Source: Bacteroidota bacterium (GTDB lineage: Bacteria; Bacteroidota; Bacteroidia; Flavobacteriales; Flavobacteriaceae). Taken from it: a DNA stretch of 64,000 nucleotides. Every line of letters starts with the position of its first letter. Position 1 is the first letter of the stretch. A program made the translations under genes and the position numbers. Below the pieces are notes generated by a model, which saw only the letters and a list, made by a program, of their open reading frames with translations, searched no databases and was not told the DNA's origin. Shown here piece after piece: positions 40,639 through 48,239 of the stretch. The stretch is from positions 1 through 64,000 of the forward strand of contig JAEWCF010000068.1 of NCBI GenBank assembly GCA_023390775.1, written 5' to 3'.

Positions 40639-41490
40639 ATGAAATTACTCACCGACAGCGGTTCCACAAAGGCCGACTGGATCGCCATCGACGATGACGG
40701 CAAAGTGCTCTTCACGACCCAGACGCTGGGCCTCAACCCCGAAGTATTGGGCAAGGAAGAGATCATCGCAAGGCTTGACGACAAATTCGACATCTCGCAC
40801 AACCGCAAAAGGGTCACCCACCTGTTTTTTTATGGCGCGGGCTGCGGGACCGACAGGATGAAGAAATTCCTTTCGGAGGTTTTTGCCGAATATTTTGAAA
40901 GCGCCGCCGTGAGCGTCCAGGAAGATACCTACGCCGCGGTCTATGCCACCACGCCGAAAGGGGAGAAGGCCATCGTGTGCATCCTGGGCACGGGCTCCAA
41001 TTGCAGCTATTTTGACGGGCTCGTGTTGCATCAGAAGGTCCAGTCACTGGGCTACATCGCGATGGACGATTGCAGCGGCAACCAGTTTGGAAGGCAACTC
41101 ATCCGCGGTTATTACTTTGGCAAAATGCCGGCCGAACTCGCCGCCGACTTCGAGATGCAGTACGATCTTGACGCCGATGTGATCAAGCACAACCTCTACA
41201 AGGAACCCAATCCCAACGCGTACCTGGCCACTTTTGCCAAGTTCCTGATCCAGCACAAGGACCATCCGTGGTGCCAGGAGATCATCGAAGCGGGAATGGA
41301 GGATTTCGTTTCCAACTACATTTTGCAGTTTGACAACGCGCGCCAGGTGCCGATCCATTTCATCGGGTCTATCGCGTTCTATTTGCGCGAGGAACTCGAG
41401 GCAGTACTGGCCAGCCACGGGCTCAAGATCGGGAATGTTTTGAGGCGGCCGATCGACGGGCTCATCCAATACCACGTACTCAACAAATGA
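40639..41490 (+). CDS. BadF/BadG/BcrA/BcrD family ATPase, N-acetylglucosamine kinase-like
   Basis: 283 residues with the ASKHA ATPase pattern: first phosphate loop DSGSTKADW (6-14), second in VCILGTGSNCSYFDG (near 113-127), and the SLGYIAMDDCSGNQFGR segment, similar to eukaryotic GlcNAc kinase and bacterial BadF-type kinases. The probable reaction is phosphorylation of GlcNAc or a related amino sugar from wall recycling; the substrate is not certain. The stop overlaps the mgsA start by four bases (ATGA). Confidence 0.82.
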   Translation: MKLLTDSGSTKADWIAIDDDGKVLFTTQTLGLNPEVLGKEEIIARLDDKFDISHNRKRVTHLFFYGAGCGTDRMKKFLSEVFAEYFESAAVSVQEDTYAAVYATTPKGEKAIVCILGTGSNCSYFDGLVLHQKVQSLGYIAMDDCSGNQFGRQLIRGYYFGKMPAELAADFEMQYDLDADVIKHNLYKEPNPNAYLATFAKFLIQHKDHPWCQEIIEAGMEDFVSNYILQFDNARQVPIHFIGSIAFYLREELEAVLASHGLKIGNVLRRPIDGLIQYHVLNK

Positions 41491-41858
41491 AGGAGATCGC
41501 GATCATTGCACATGACGGCATGAAGGCCGAGATGGTCCAGTTCCTCAATCGGAACCGGGATCTGCTCGCGGCCGAGGGCATCAGGCTTGTCGCGACAGGG
41601 ACCACCGGCAGCAAGGCCGAAAAGGCGGGGTTCAGGGTGAAAAAGATGCTTTCGGGGCCACTCGGGGGCGATGCGCAGATCGCGGCGCGCGTGGCCGAGG
41701 GTAAAACCTCGATGGTGTTCTTTTTCAAGGATCCGCTCGCCAATCATCCGCACGAGGCCGACATCAATATGCTCATCCGCGTCTGCGACGTGCACAACGT
41801 GCCGCTGGCCACCAATGAGGCGACCGCGCAAATGCTCTTGCAGGCTATCGCGAAATAA
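41487..41858 (+). CDS. mgsA: Methylglyoxal synthase
   Basis: 123 residues; converts dihydroxyacetone phosphate to methylglyoxal and phosphate, a phosphate-sparing bypass of lower glycolysis. The start IAIIAHDGMKAEMVQF, the phosphate loop VATGTTGSKAEKAG, the catalytic Asp in SGPLGGDAQIAARVAEG, and PHEADINMLIRVCDVHNVPLATN are all diagnostic. It is translationally coupled to the sugar kinase and close to pfkA/gapA, consistent with a relief valve for triose phosphate when phosphate is low. A short period-6 duplication follows at about 41870. Confidence 0.94.
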   Translation: MKEIAIIAHDGMKAEMVQFLNRNRDLLAAEGIRLVATGTTGSKAEKAGFRVKKMLSGPLGGDAQIAARVAEGKTSMVFFFKDPLANHPHEADINMLIRVCDVHNVPLATNEATAQMLLQAIAK

Positions 41859-41976
41859 TTCGGGATCAGGGTAGGGGTAAGGGTCATATCACTTGTTTTA
41901 GCAATGGAATTTAAGGCTTCGTTAAGATTCGAGCCTTTGCCTTTTGCCTAATTTTAAGTGATTTAATCCAACCGAC

Positions 41977-44238
41977 ATGAAAAAACTTTACTTTCTGGCG
42001 CTGCTGTGTTTTGCAGTGGCCCCCGCGCAGAATATCAATTTTGCCGATGCCAACCTCAAGGCCATGATCGTCTCGGCCAATACCGAGAACGGCATCGCCC
42101 GCGACTTGGATCAGAATTACATCGTGGTGGACACAAACGGCGATGGCGAGATCCAGGTATCGGAGGCGCTCACCGTCTATCACCTGCTGGTAGGCATGGG
42201 CGAAATATCTTCCATGGCCGGAATCGAGGCCTTCACCAACCTGCGCACGCTGGAGTGCTCGATGAACAACCTGACCACGCTCGATGTATCGGCGCTCACC
42301 AACCTGCGCGACCTCTCGTGCGGGAGCAACCAGCTGACCTCGCTCGATGTGAGCGGCCTCCCGCAACTGGAATTCCTGTACTGCGGCGACAATCAACTAA
42401 CCAATTTGAATGTCCAGGGCTGTACGATGCTCTATTCGCTGGACTTCGGCTACAACAACCTGACATCCATAGACCTCTCGGGCATGACCAACCTGAACGA
42501 CCTGATGGCCAGTGACAACCAACTGACTTCGCTGGATCTATCAGGATTGGCGGCGCTCGATTACCTCGATTGCAATTACAACCAGCTCACGAGCCTGAAT
42601 ATCCAGGGTTGCTCAAACCTGTTTTTCCTGCAGTGCTACAACAACAACCTCACGACGCTGGACGTGAGCGGTTCCAACCCCGAAGTGCTCGACTGTGCCG
42701 ACAACCAGCTCGTGAGCCTGATCATCAAGAACGGGTACGACAACAGCGACTCCTTTTACGATTTCGGAAACAATCCGTTGGAATACCTGTGCGTGGACGA
42801 GGTCGAATTTGACGCCTACGTGGGAATCCTGGACTTTTACGGGTTGGATTCGGAAATCAATACGTACTGTTACTTTGGGCCGGGCGGCGCCGATTATGTT
42901 TTGCAGGGCAACAATTCGTTCGATTTCAATCTGGACGGATGCGACAGCAACGATTACGCGTTCCCGAACCTGCGCTTCAATGTTACCGACGGCAGCAATA
43001 CGGGACTCCTGATATCGGATGGTTCCGGAACCTACACGCTCCCTTTGACCGACGGCATCCACACGCTGACCCCCATACTGGAAAATCCGGAGTTTTTTGA
43101 CGTATCGCCCACTTCGGTTACCGTGAATTTTCCGGTGGATGTGACGCCTGCCGTGCGGAATTTCTGCGTCAGCGCCAATGGCATCCATCCCGACCTTGAA
43201 ATTGCCGTGGTCCCGTTGGAAGCCGCGGTTCCAGGATTCGATGCCTCGTACAGCATCGTTTACCGCAACAAGGGCAACCAGCTCATGAGCGGAAGCGTCA
43301 TGTTGACCTTTGACGGCGATGTGATGGATGTGGTTTCGAGCGAACCCGCCCCCAACGACCAGTCCCCCAACACGCTAATGTACGATTTCACCGATCTGAA
43401 CCCTTTTAGGGCCAACGAGATCATCGTGACCTTCAACCTCAATGCCCCGACCGAGACCCCGCCGCTGAACCTCGATGATCAGCTTGCGTTCACAGCCACC
43501 GTAACCGCGGTGGAAGGTGACGAGAATCCGCTGGACAATACCTTCACCTATGATGAAACCTTGGTAGGCTCGTTCGATCCCAACGACATTGCGTGCCTGG
43601 AGGGCGAGGTCGTGGGCACGGCCATGGTGGGCGAATATGTCCATTACGTGATCCGGTTTGAGAACACCGGCACTTTTCCGGCGCAGAACATCGTGATCCG
43701 CAATGAAATCAATCCTTCGGAACTGGATATCTCATCTTTGGTCCCGATTCGCGGCAGCCACGACTTTTACACCGTGACAAACGGCAACGTCATCGAATTC
43801 TATTTTGACAACATCCAGCTCCCGTTTGCCGACGATGTCAACGACGGCTACATCCTCTACAAGATCCGCACGAATTCCAATCTTGTGGCCGGCAGTACGT
43901 TCTCGAATTCGGCCGGGATTTATTTCGATTTCAATTACCCGATCCAGACCAATACCTTCACGACCCTCGTCCAGGCCTTGTCGGCATCGGACTTTGATTT
44001 TGACCGCCATTTCACCCTCTATCCGAATCCGGCGCGCAATTCAGTGACGCTGCGCGCATCATCCGGGCTTTCGGCCAATAAAATCACGCTTTACAACATG
44101 CTGGGGCAACCGGTCGCTGTAATCGCCAACCCGTCATTGGACCAAAGCATTGACATTTCAAGGCTGCAGTCAGGGACCTACCTCGTGAAACTGGAAACCG
44201 ACAAGGGCTCGGTCACGGCAAGATTTGTCAAAAACTGA
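41977..44238 (+). CDS. Secreted leucine-rich-repeat protein with T9SS C-terminal domain
   Basis: 753 residues. Signal peptide (MKKLYFLALLCFAVAPAQ), then a short helical region with an EF-hand-like loop DTNGDGEIQVSEAL (about 50-63). Next come LRRs of the Bacteroidetes type, in which N-x-L-T-x-L-D-x-S repeats about every 21 residues (about 85-260). Two or three beta-sandwich domains with a DUF11/conserved-repeat look follow (about 390-660, with EYVHYVIRFENTGTFPAQN). The last 75 residues are a type A sorting domain (FTLYPNPARNSVTL, LYNMLGQPV, SGTYLVKLETDKGSV, RFVKN), the signal for T9SS export and attachment. It is probably a cell-surface adhesin or binding protein. Confidence 0.9.
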   Translation: MKKLYFLALLCFAVAPAQNINFADANLKAMIVSANTENGIARDLDQNYIVVDTNGDGEIQVSEALTVYHLLVGMGEISSMAGIEAFTNLRTLECSMNNLTTLDVSALTNLRDLSCGSNQLTSLDVSGLPQLEFLYCGDNQLTNLNVQGCTMLYSLDFGYNNLTSIDLSGMTNLNDLMASDNQLTSLDLSGLAALDYLDCNYNQLTSLNIQGCSNLFFLQCYNNNLTTLDVSGSNPEVLDCADNQLVSLIIKNGYDNSDSFYDFGNNPLEYLCVDEVEFDAYVGILDFYGLDSEINTYCYFGPGGADYVLQGNNSFDFNLDGCDSNDYAFPNLRFNVTDGSNTGLLISDGSGTYTLPLTDGIHTLTPILENPEFFDVSPTSVTVNFPVDVTPAVRNFCVSANGIHPDLEIAVVPLEAAVPGFDASYSIVYRNKGNQLMSGSVMLTFDGDVMDVVSSEPAPNDQSPNTLMYDFTDLNPFRANEIIVTFNLNAPTETPPLNLDDQLAFTATVTAVEGDENPLDNTFTYDETLVGSFDPNDIACLEGEVVGTAMVGEYVHYVIRFENTGTFPAQNIVIRNEINPSELDISSLVPIRGSHDFYTVTNGNVIEFYFDNIQLPFADDVNDGYILYKIRTNSNLVAGSTFSNSAGIYFDFNYPIQTNTFTTLVQALSASDFDFDRHFTLYPNPARNSVTLRASSGLSANKITLYNMLGQPVAVIANPSLDQSIDISRLQSGTYLVKLETDKGSVTARFVKN

Positions 44239-44240
44239 CG

Positions 44241-44267
44241 AAAGGCCTTCCTCGGAAGGCTTTTTTA
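44241..44267 (+). terminator. Intrinsic terminator after the LRR gene
   Basis: GCCTTC / GAAGGC stem with loop CTCG, flanked by AAA and TTT, then a T run. Confidence 0.78.
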
Positions 44268-44302
44268 TTTGTTTCCAGCATTGTCGAAATAGGCTATATT
44301 TG
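44268..44302 (+). promoter_or_regulatory. Probable fabG promoter (TTTG-N23-TATATTTG)
   Basis: TTTG at 44268-44271 and TATATTTG at 44295-44302. The -7 element is a perfect TAnnTTTG; the 23-base spacing is at the long end. A leader of about 35 bases to the ATG at 44346. Confidence 0.5.
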
Positions 44303-44345
44303 TAAGCCAATTTGTAACCAGGCGGAAAATCCGCACCATTAACAT

Positions 44346-45092
44346 ATGAAATTACTCGAAGGAAAAACGGCCATCATCACCGGCGCCAGCCGCGGGATTG
44401 GAAAAGGGATTGCCGAGGTGTTCGCACGCCATGGCGCAAATGTCGCATTCACTTACAGTTCATCGGCCGAATCGGCGATGGCGCTTGAAAAACAGCTAGC
44501 CGAAACCGGAATCAAGGCCAAAGGCTACCAGTCGGACGCCGCCGATTTCGCACAGGCACAAAAACTTGTGGACGACGTGATCGCCGAGTTCGGGACCGTG
44601 GACATTTTGATCAACAACGCCGGAATCACAAAGGACAATCTCCTGATGCGCATGTCCGAAGAGGATTTCGACAAGGTCATCGATGTCAACCTTAAATCGG
44701 TTTTCAACATGACCAAAGCCGTTCAGCGCCAGCTGTTGAAGCAGCGCTCGGGATCGATCATCAACATGAGCTCGGTCGTGGGCGTGAAGGGAAATGCGGG
44801 CCAGGCCAACTATGCCGCATCAAAGGCCGGTGTCATCGGTTTCACCAAGTCGGTGGCTCTCGAATTGGGGTCGCGCAACATTCGCTGCAACGCGATCGCG
44901 CCGGGCTTCATCGAAACCGAAATGACGGCCAAGCTCAACGAGGATGTGGTCCAGGGCTGGCGGGATTCGATTCCGCTCAAGCGCGGCGGCACCACCGAAG
45001 ATGTTGCCAATGCCTGCCTGTTCCTCGCCTCTGACCTGAGCGCTTACGTGACAGGGCAGGTCATGAACGTGGATGGCGGCATGCTTACCTAA
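44346..45092 (+). CDS. fabG: 3-oxoacyl-[acyl-carrier-protein] reductase
   Basis: 248 residues; NADPH-dependent reduction of 3-oxoacyl-ACP in fatty acid synthesis. Short-chain dehydrogenase pattern: cofactor loop GASRGIGKG (near 13-21), NNAG (near 86-89), catalytic Ser in INMSSVVGVKG, and the Tyr-Lys pair in ANYAASKAG. The C-terminus (SDLSAYVTGQVMNVDGGM) is typical of FabG. Its own TATATTTG promoter element precedes it. It is followed after 12 bases by the VWA-like gene, a pairing without obvious functional logic. Confidence 0.93.
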   Translation: MKLLEGKTAIITGASRGIGKGIAEVFARHGANVAFTYSSSAESAMALEKQLAETGIKAKGYQSDAADFAQAQKLVDDVIAEFGTVDILINNAGITKDNLLMRMSEEDFDKVIDVNLKSVFNMTKAVQRQLLKQRSGSIINMSSVVGVKGNAGQANYAASKAGVIGFTKSVALELGSRNIRCNAIAPGFIETEMTAKLNEDVVQGWRDSIPLKRGGTTEDVANACLFLASDLSAYVTGQVMNVDGGMLT

Positions 45093-45104
45093 GACACCAT
45101 CACT

Positions 45105-47126
45105 ATGACGATCCCGACGGCATTGCAGATTTTCCTTGCGGTTATCCTTGCGGGCGGGATCGCCATTTTCCAATATTATTACAAGACCGGCGCGCGGGGA
45201 AGGACGTTTGCCGTCATGGCAGCCCTAAGGTTCATCACGGTGTTGGCGCTGTTGCTTTTACTGATCAATCCCGTCATTTCAAGTACGTCGTACGAGGTGG
45301 AGAAGGCGATACTGCCCATTTTGACCGACAACTCCTCATCAATCAAAGTTCTCGGTGCCGAAGGGGATGCGCGGGATTTGCGCGGGAAATTGCTTGCCGA
45401 TGAAAGGCTTCGCGCACGTTTCGATGTCCGGGACTTCCTTTTTTCGGATGGCCTTACCGCCGGCGAAACGCCCTCATTTGACGGCACCCAGACCAATCTT
45501 GACCAGGCCGCGAGGAACCTGCGGAGCATCGGCAGGGGAAAATCGTTCCCGACCATTATCATCACCGACGGAAACCAGACGGCCGGCAGTGATTACCCGT
45601 ACAGTTTCAACCCCTCGAATAAAGTCTATCCCGTTATTTTGGGCGACACCGCCACCTTTACCGACCTGCGGATTACCAGGCTCAACGTCAACAAGTACGC
45701 TTTCCTCAAAAATAAGTTTCCCGTGGAGGTGTTCCTTTCCTATTCGGGTTCGGGAAGCAGGAGTGCCGACTTCACCATTTCGGGTGGCGGAGGCGTTTTG
45801 GCGCGGCAGAAAGTGTCCTTTTCGCCCTCGGCCCCTACGGCAGTCTTGAACCTTTTGTTGCCCGCGGATAAAATCGGGGTGCAGGTCTTCAGGGCGCAGG
45901 TCACATCATCCGAAAGGGAAAAGAACACCTACAACAACACCAAGAATTTCGCCGTTGAGATCATCGACCAACGCACGGAAGTCGCGATTGTTTCGGCCAT
46001 TAGCCATCCCGATCTTGCCGCAATCAAAAGGAGCATCGAGACCAATGCCCAACGCAAGGCGACGATCGTCAAACCCTCGGAGGTACAAACAGCGGACTAT
46101 AACGTGGCGATCCTCTATCAGCCGACCGCCGTGTTCGCACCGGTGTTCGATCAGCTCCGCACGCGCGGAAATTCGTGGATCATCACGGGAATGGCAACCG
46201 ATTTCAGTTTTTTGAACCGCCAACAGGACCGGTTCAGCTTCAGCATGAGCCAGCAACCCGAGGATTACCTGCCTGAATTCTCATCAAATTTTGGCCTGTT
46301 CGCCGCCGAAGATATCGGGTTTGGGGGCATGCCGCCGCTGCAGCATCCCTTCGGAACGGTCAACGCGGCACAGGGGATGGACATCATGCTTGGCTCCCGC
46401 GTCCGGAATATTTCCACGGGGCTTCCCATGCTCGCTTTCGTCGAATCGCAAGGTCGCCGGCAGGCATTCCTGTTGGGCGAAAATATCTGGAAATGGCGGA
46501 TGCAGGCCTTCAAGGAAAAACAATCGTTCGAGGAATTTGACCGCTTCGTGGACCGGATCGTTCAATTCCTTTCGACCGACAGCGCGCGCAAATCGCTGGT
46601 GGTGGATTTCGAGAGGTTTTACAATTCGGGAGACCAGATCCAGATCGGCGCGCAATATTTTGACAAAAATTATGAATTCGATCCCAATGCGAGGCTGACC
46701 CTCTCGCTAACAAACCGTGCGACCAAGGCTGTCAAATTCTATGAAATGTTGCGGGGAGCGAATGCTTACAAGGCCAACCTCCAGGGGCTGCCTGCGGGAA
46801 AATACGATTTTTCGGTACGGGAGACGCGGTCCAATTCGGTGCAAAATGGCTATTTTGAGGTGCTGGATTTCGATATTGAAAAACAATTCGTCAATCCCGA
46901 CGTTATGAAACTCAACCAACTCGCCTCGCAAACCGGGGGGAAAAGTTACCTTCCCCGCCAGGCGGATGAGTTGGTCGCAAACCTGCTCTCGGACGATGCG
47001 TACAAACCGGTCCAACGGGCCGTGAACAGGCGAACGCCGCTTATCCAGTGGGAATGGCTGCTTTTTATTTTGGCAGCGGCCCTGGGAACCGAGTGGTTCT
47101 TGCGAAAATACAACGGAATGTTATAG
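45105..47126 (+). CDS. Large membrane protein with VWA-like domain
   Basis: 673 residues. Two N-terminal membrane helices (about 5-25 and 37-60), a large extracytoplasmic part, and a C-terminal helix (about 648-665). The segment after the second helix has a MIDAS-like DNSSS (near residue 72) and TIIITDGNQTAG near 150, so it resembles von Willebrand A domains. The rest is beta-rich with a glutamine-amidotransferase-like or carbohydrate-like fold I cannot name. Bacteroidetes have many such BatA-like or VWA membrane proteins of unknown role. It follows fabG by 12 bases. Confidence 0.7.
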   Translation: MTIPTALQIFLAVILAGGIAIFQYYYKTGARGRTFAVMAALRFITVLALLLLLINPVISSTSYEVEKAILPILTDNSSSIKVLGAEGDARDLRGKLLADERLRARFDVRDFLFSDGLTAGETPSFDGTQTNLDQAARNLRSIGRGKSFPTIIITDGNQTAGSDYPYSFNPSNKVYPVILGDTATFTDLRITRLNVNKYAFLKNKFPVEVFLSYSGSGSRSADFTISGGGGVLARQKVSFSPSAPTAVLNLLLPADKIGVQVFRAQVTSSEREKNTYNNTKNFAVEIIDQRTEVAIVSAISHPDLAAIKRSIETNAQRKATIVKPSEVQTADYNVAILYQPTAVFAPVFDQLRTRGNSWIITGMATDFSFLNRQQDRFSFSMSQQPEDYLPEFSSNFGLFAAEDIGFGGMPPLQHPFGTVNAAQGMDIMLGSRVRNISTGLPMLAFVESQGRRQAFLLGENIWKWRMQAFKEKQSFEEFDRFVDRIVQFLSTDSARKSLVVDFERFYNSGDQIQIGAQYFDKNYEFDPNARLTLSLTNRATKAVKFYEMLRGANAYKANLQGLPAGKYDFSVRETRSNSVQNGYFEVLDFDIEKQFVNPDVMKLNQLASQTGGKSYLPRQADELVANLLSDDAYKPVQRAVNRRTPLIQWEWLLFILAAALGTEWFLRKYNGML

Positions 47127-47133
47127 CCCCACT

Positions 47134-47853
47134 ATGAAGAGAATCCTACTTTTGATCATGATGGCATCAGGCATGCTGTCGGTCGCACAGAAATCCAAAC
47201 CGGAAATACCGCAGTTCATGCGCGAGGACCCGTTTTACAAGGTCGTGGGCCTGGACAAGATGTGGACCGTGGAAATATCGGCCCAAAAAATAAGCTACAT
47301 CTCGATTTTGCCCAACGAAAGTTTCGATGCGCCCTTTGTCCCTGGAGCGGGCGGCGGAAGCCAAAAGGTTTTTAAATCGGGTACCAAGGACCGTATGATC
47401 GAAGTGAAATGCACGCCGAAATCGGCTCTTTGGGACGATGTTTCCCTGGTGGTGACCGGCGCCGACGGCAATGCCAGGCAGTTGGCGGGGCAGGGGCAGT
47501 ACATTCCCGACGACCGGCTGAACGTTGTTTGGATCTTGCGCGAACTGGGCGGAAAAAGGATGACGGTGCAAGACTTCGGCAAGGAACTTCCCTATTTGGA
47601 CCTGCACATCCACGATGGCTTTTTCACCGGATTTGCCGGATGCAACCGCGTCCAGGGCAAGCTCGAGTTGCAGCAGGACAGCCTGATCGCCTTGGGCGAA
47701 GTTTCGGGAAGCCGGATGCAGTGCAATGCCGCGAACAAGGAGCCCCTCTTCCTCGAGATGCTCAAGAGGGTTGCGCGTTATGAAATCCGCAAGGGCAAAT
47801 TGTACCTTCTGGGAGCCAAAGGCGTCGAGGCCGTGTTTGACCCGGGAACCTGA
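47134..47853 (+). CDS. Secreted META-domain (HslJ-like) protein
   Basis: 239 residues with a signal peptide (MKRILLLIMMASGMLSVAQ). The N-terminal half (about 30-120) is a beta domain that starts VVGLDKMWTVEISAQKISY, reminiscent of COG3650 proteins. The C-terminal half is a META domain, with WILRELGGKRM, LDLHIHDGFFTGFAGCNRVQGK and RMQCN at the usual spacing. The two Cys in the META part could pair. HslJ-type proteins affect novobiocin or stress resistance in other bacteria. It lies seven bases after the VWA-like gene and is convergent with ridA, directly adjacent. Confidence 0.85.
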   Translation: MKRILLLIMMASGMLSVAQKSKPEIPQFMREDPFYKVVGLDKMWTVEISAQKISYISILPNESFDAPFVPGAGGGSQKVFKSGTKDRMIEVKCTPKSALWDDVSLVVTGADGNARQLAGQGQYIPDDRLNVVWILRELGGKRMTVQDFGKELPYLDLHIHDGFFTGFAGCNRVQGKLELQQDSLIALGEVSGSRMQCNAANKEPLFLEMLKRVARYEIRKGKLYLLGAKGVEAVFDPGT

Positions 47854-48237
47854 TCAGCCCTTTACCGCGATCATCGAAATCTCCACCCCGACATTTTTTG
47901 GCAATGCGGCCACCTGGACCGTTTCGCGGGCAGGGGCGGTATCGGCATCGAAATAGCCGGCATAAACCTCATTGATCCGGGCAAAATTCGCCATATCGGT
48001 AATGAATATCGTCACCTTGACCACGTCGGGGAAATCCATGTCGGCCGCATGGAGCACGGCCTTGAGGTTCTCCATGACGCGCGCGGTTTCATTCCCGATC
48101 TCCCCCGTGACGAGTTCCATCGATTTGGGGTCGAGCGCGATCTGTCCCGACGTGTACAAGGTGCTTCCAAAAGCCACCGCCTGGCTGTAGGGCCCGATGG
48201 GTGCGGGCGCCTGGTCCGTATAGATGATCCTTTTCAT
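47854..48237 (-). CDS. ridA: RidA family enamine/imine deaminase
   Basis: 127 residues; hydrolyses reactive 2-aminoacrylate-type enamines released by PLP enzymes such as threonine dehydratase. The start (TDQAPAPIGPYSQAVAFG), LYTSGQIALDPKS, the ARVMENLKAVL helix, and the C-terminal ARETVQVAALPKNVGVEISMIAV are all RidA-typical, with the active-site Arg in PARETVQ. It lies two bases after the lptD stop, so it may be co-transcribed with lptD. Confidence 0.93.
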   Translation of the reverse strand: MKRIIYTDQAPAPIGPYSQAVAFGSTLYTSGQIALDPKSMELVTGEIGNETARVMENLKAVLHAADMDFPDVVKVTIFITDMANFARINEVYAGYFDADTAPARETVQVAALPKNVGVEISMIAVKG

Positions 48238-48239
48238 AT

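Noticed and set aside
41913..41937. AAGGCT/AGCCTT stem after mgsA as an intrinsic terminator
   Set aside because: The loop is long (13 bases), the stem is only six bases and the T run after it is interrupted (TTTGCCTTTTG), so I do not list it as a terminator.
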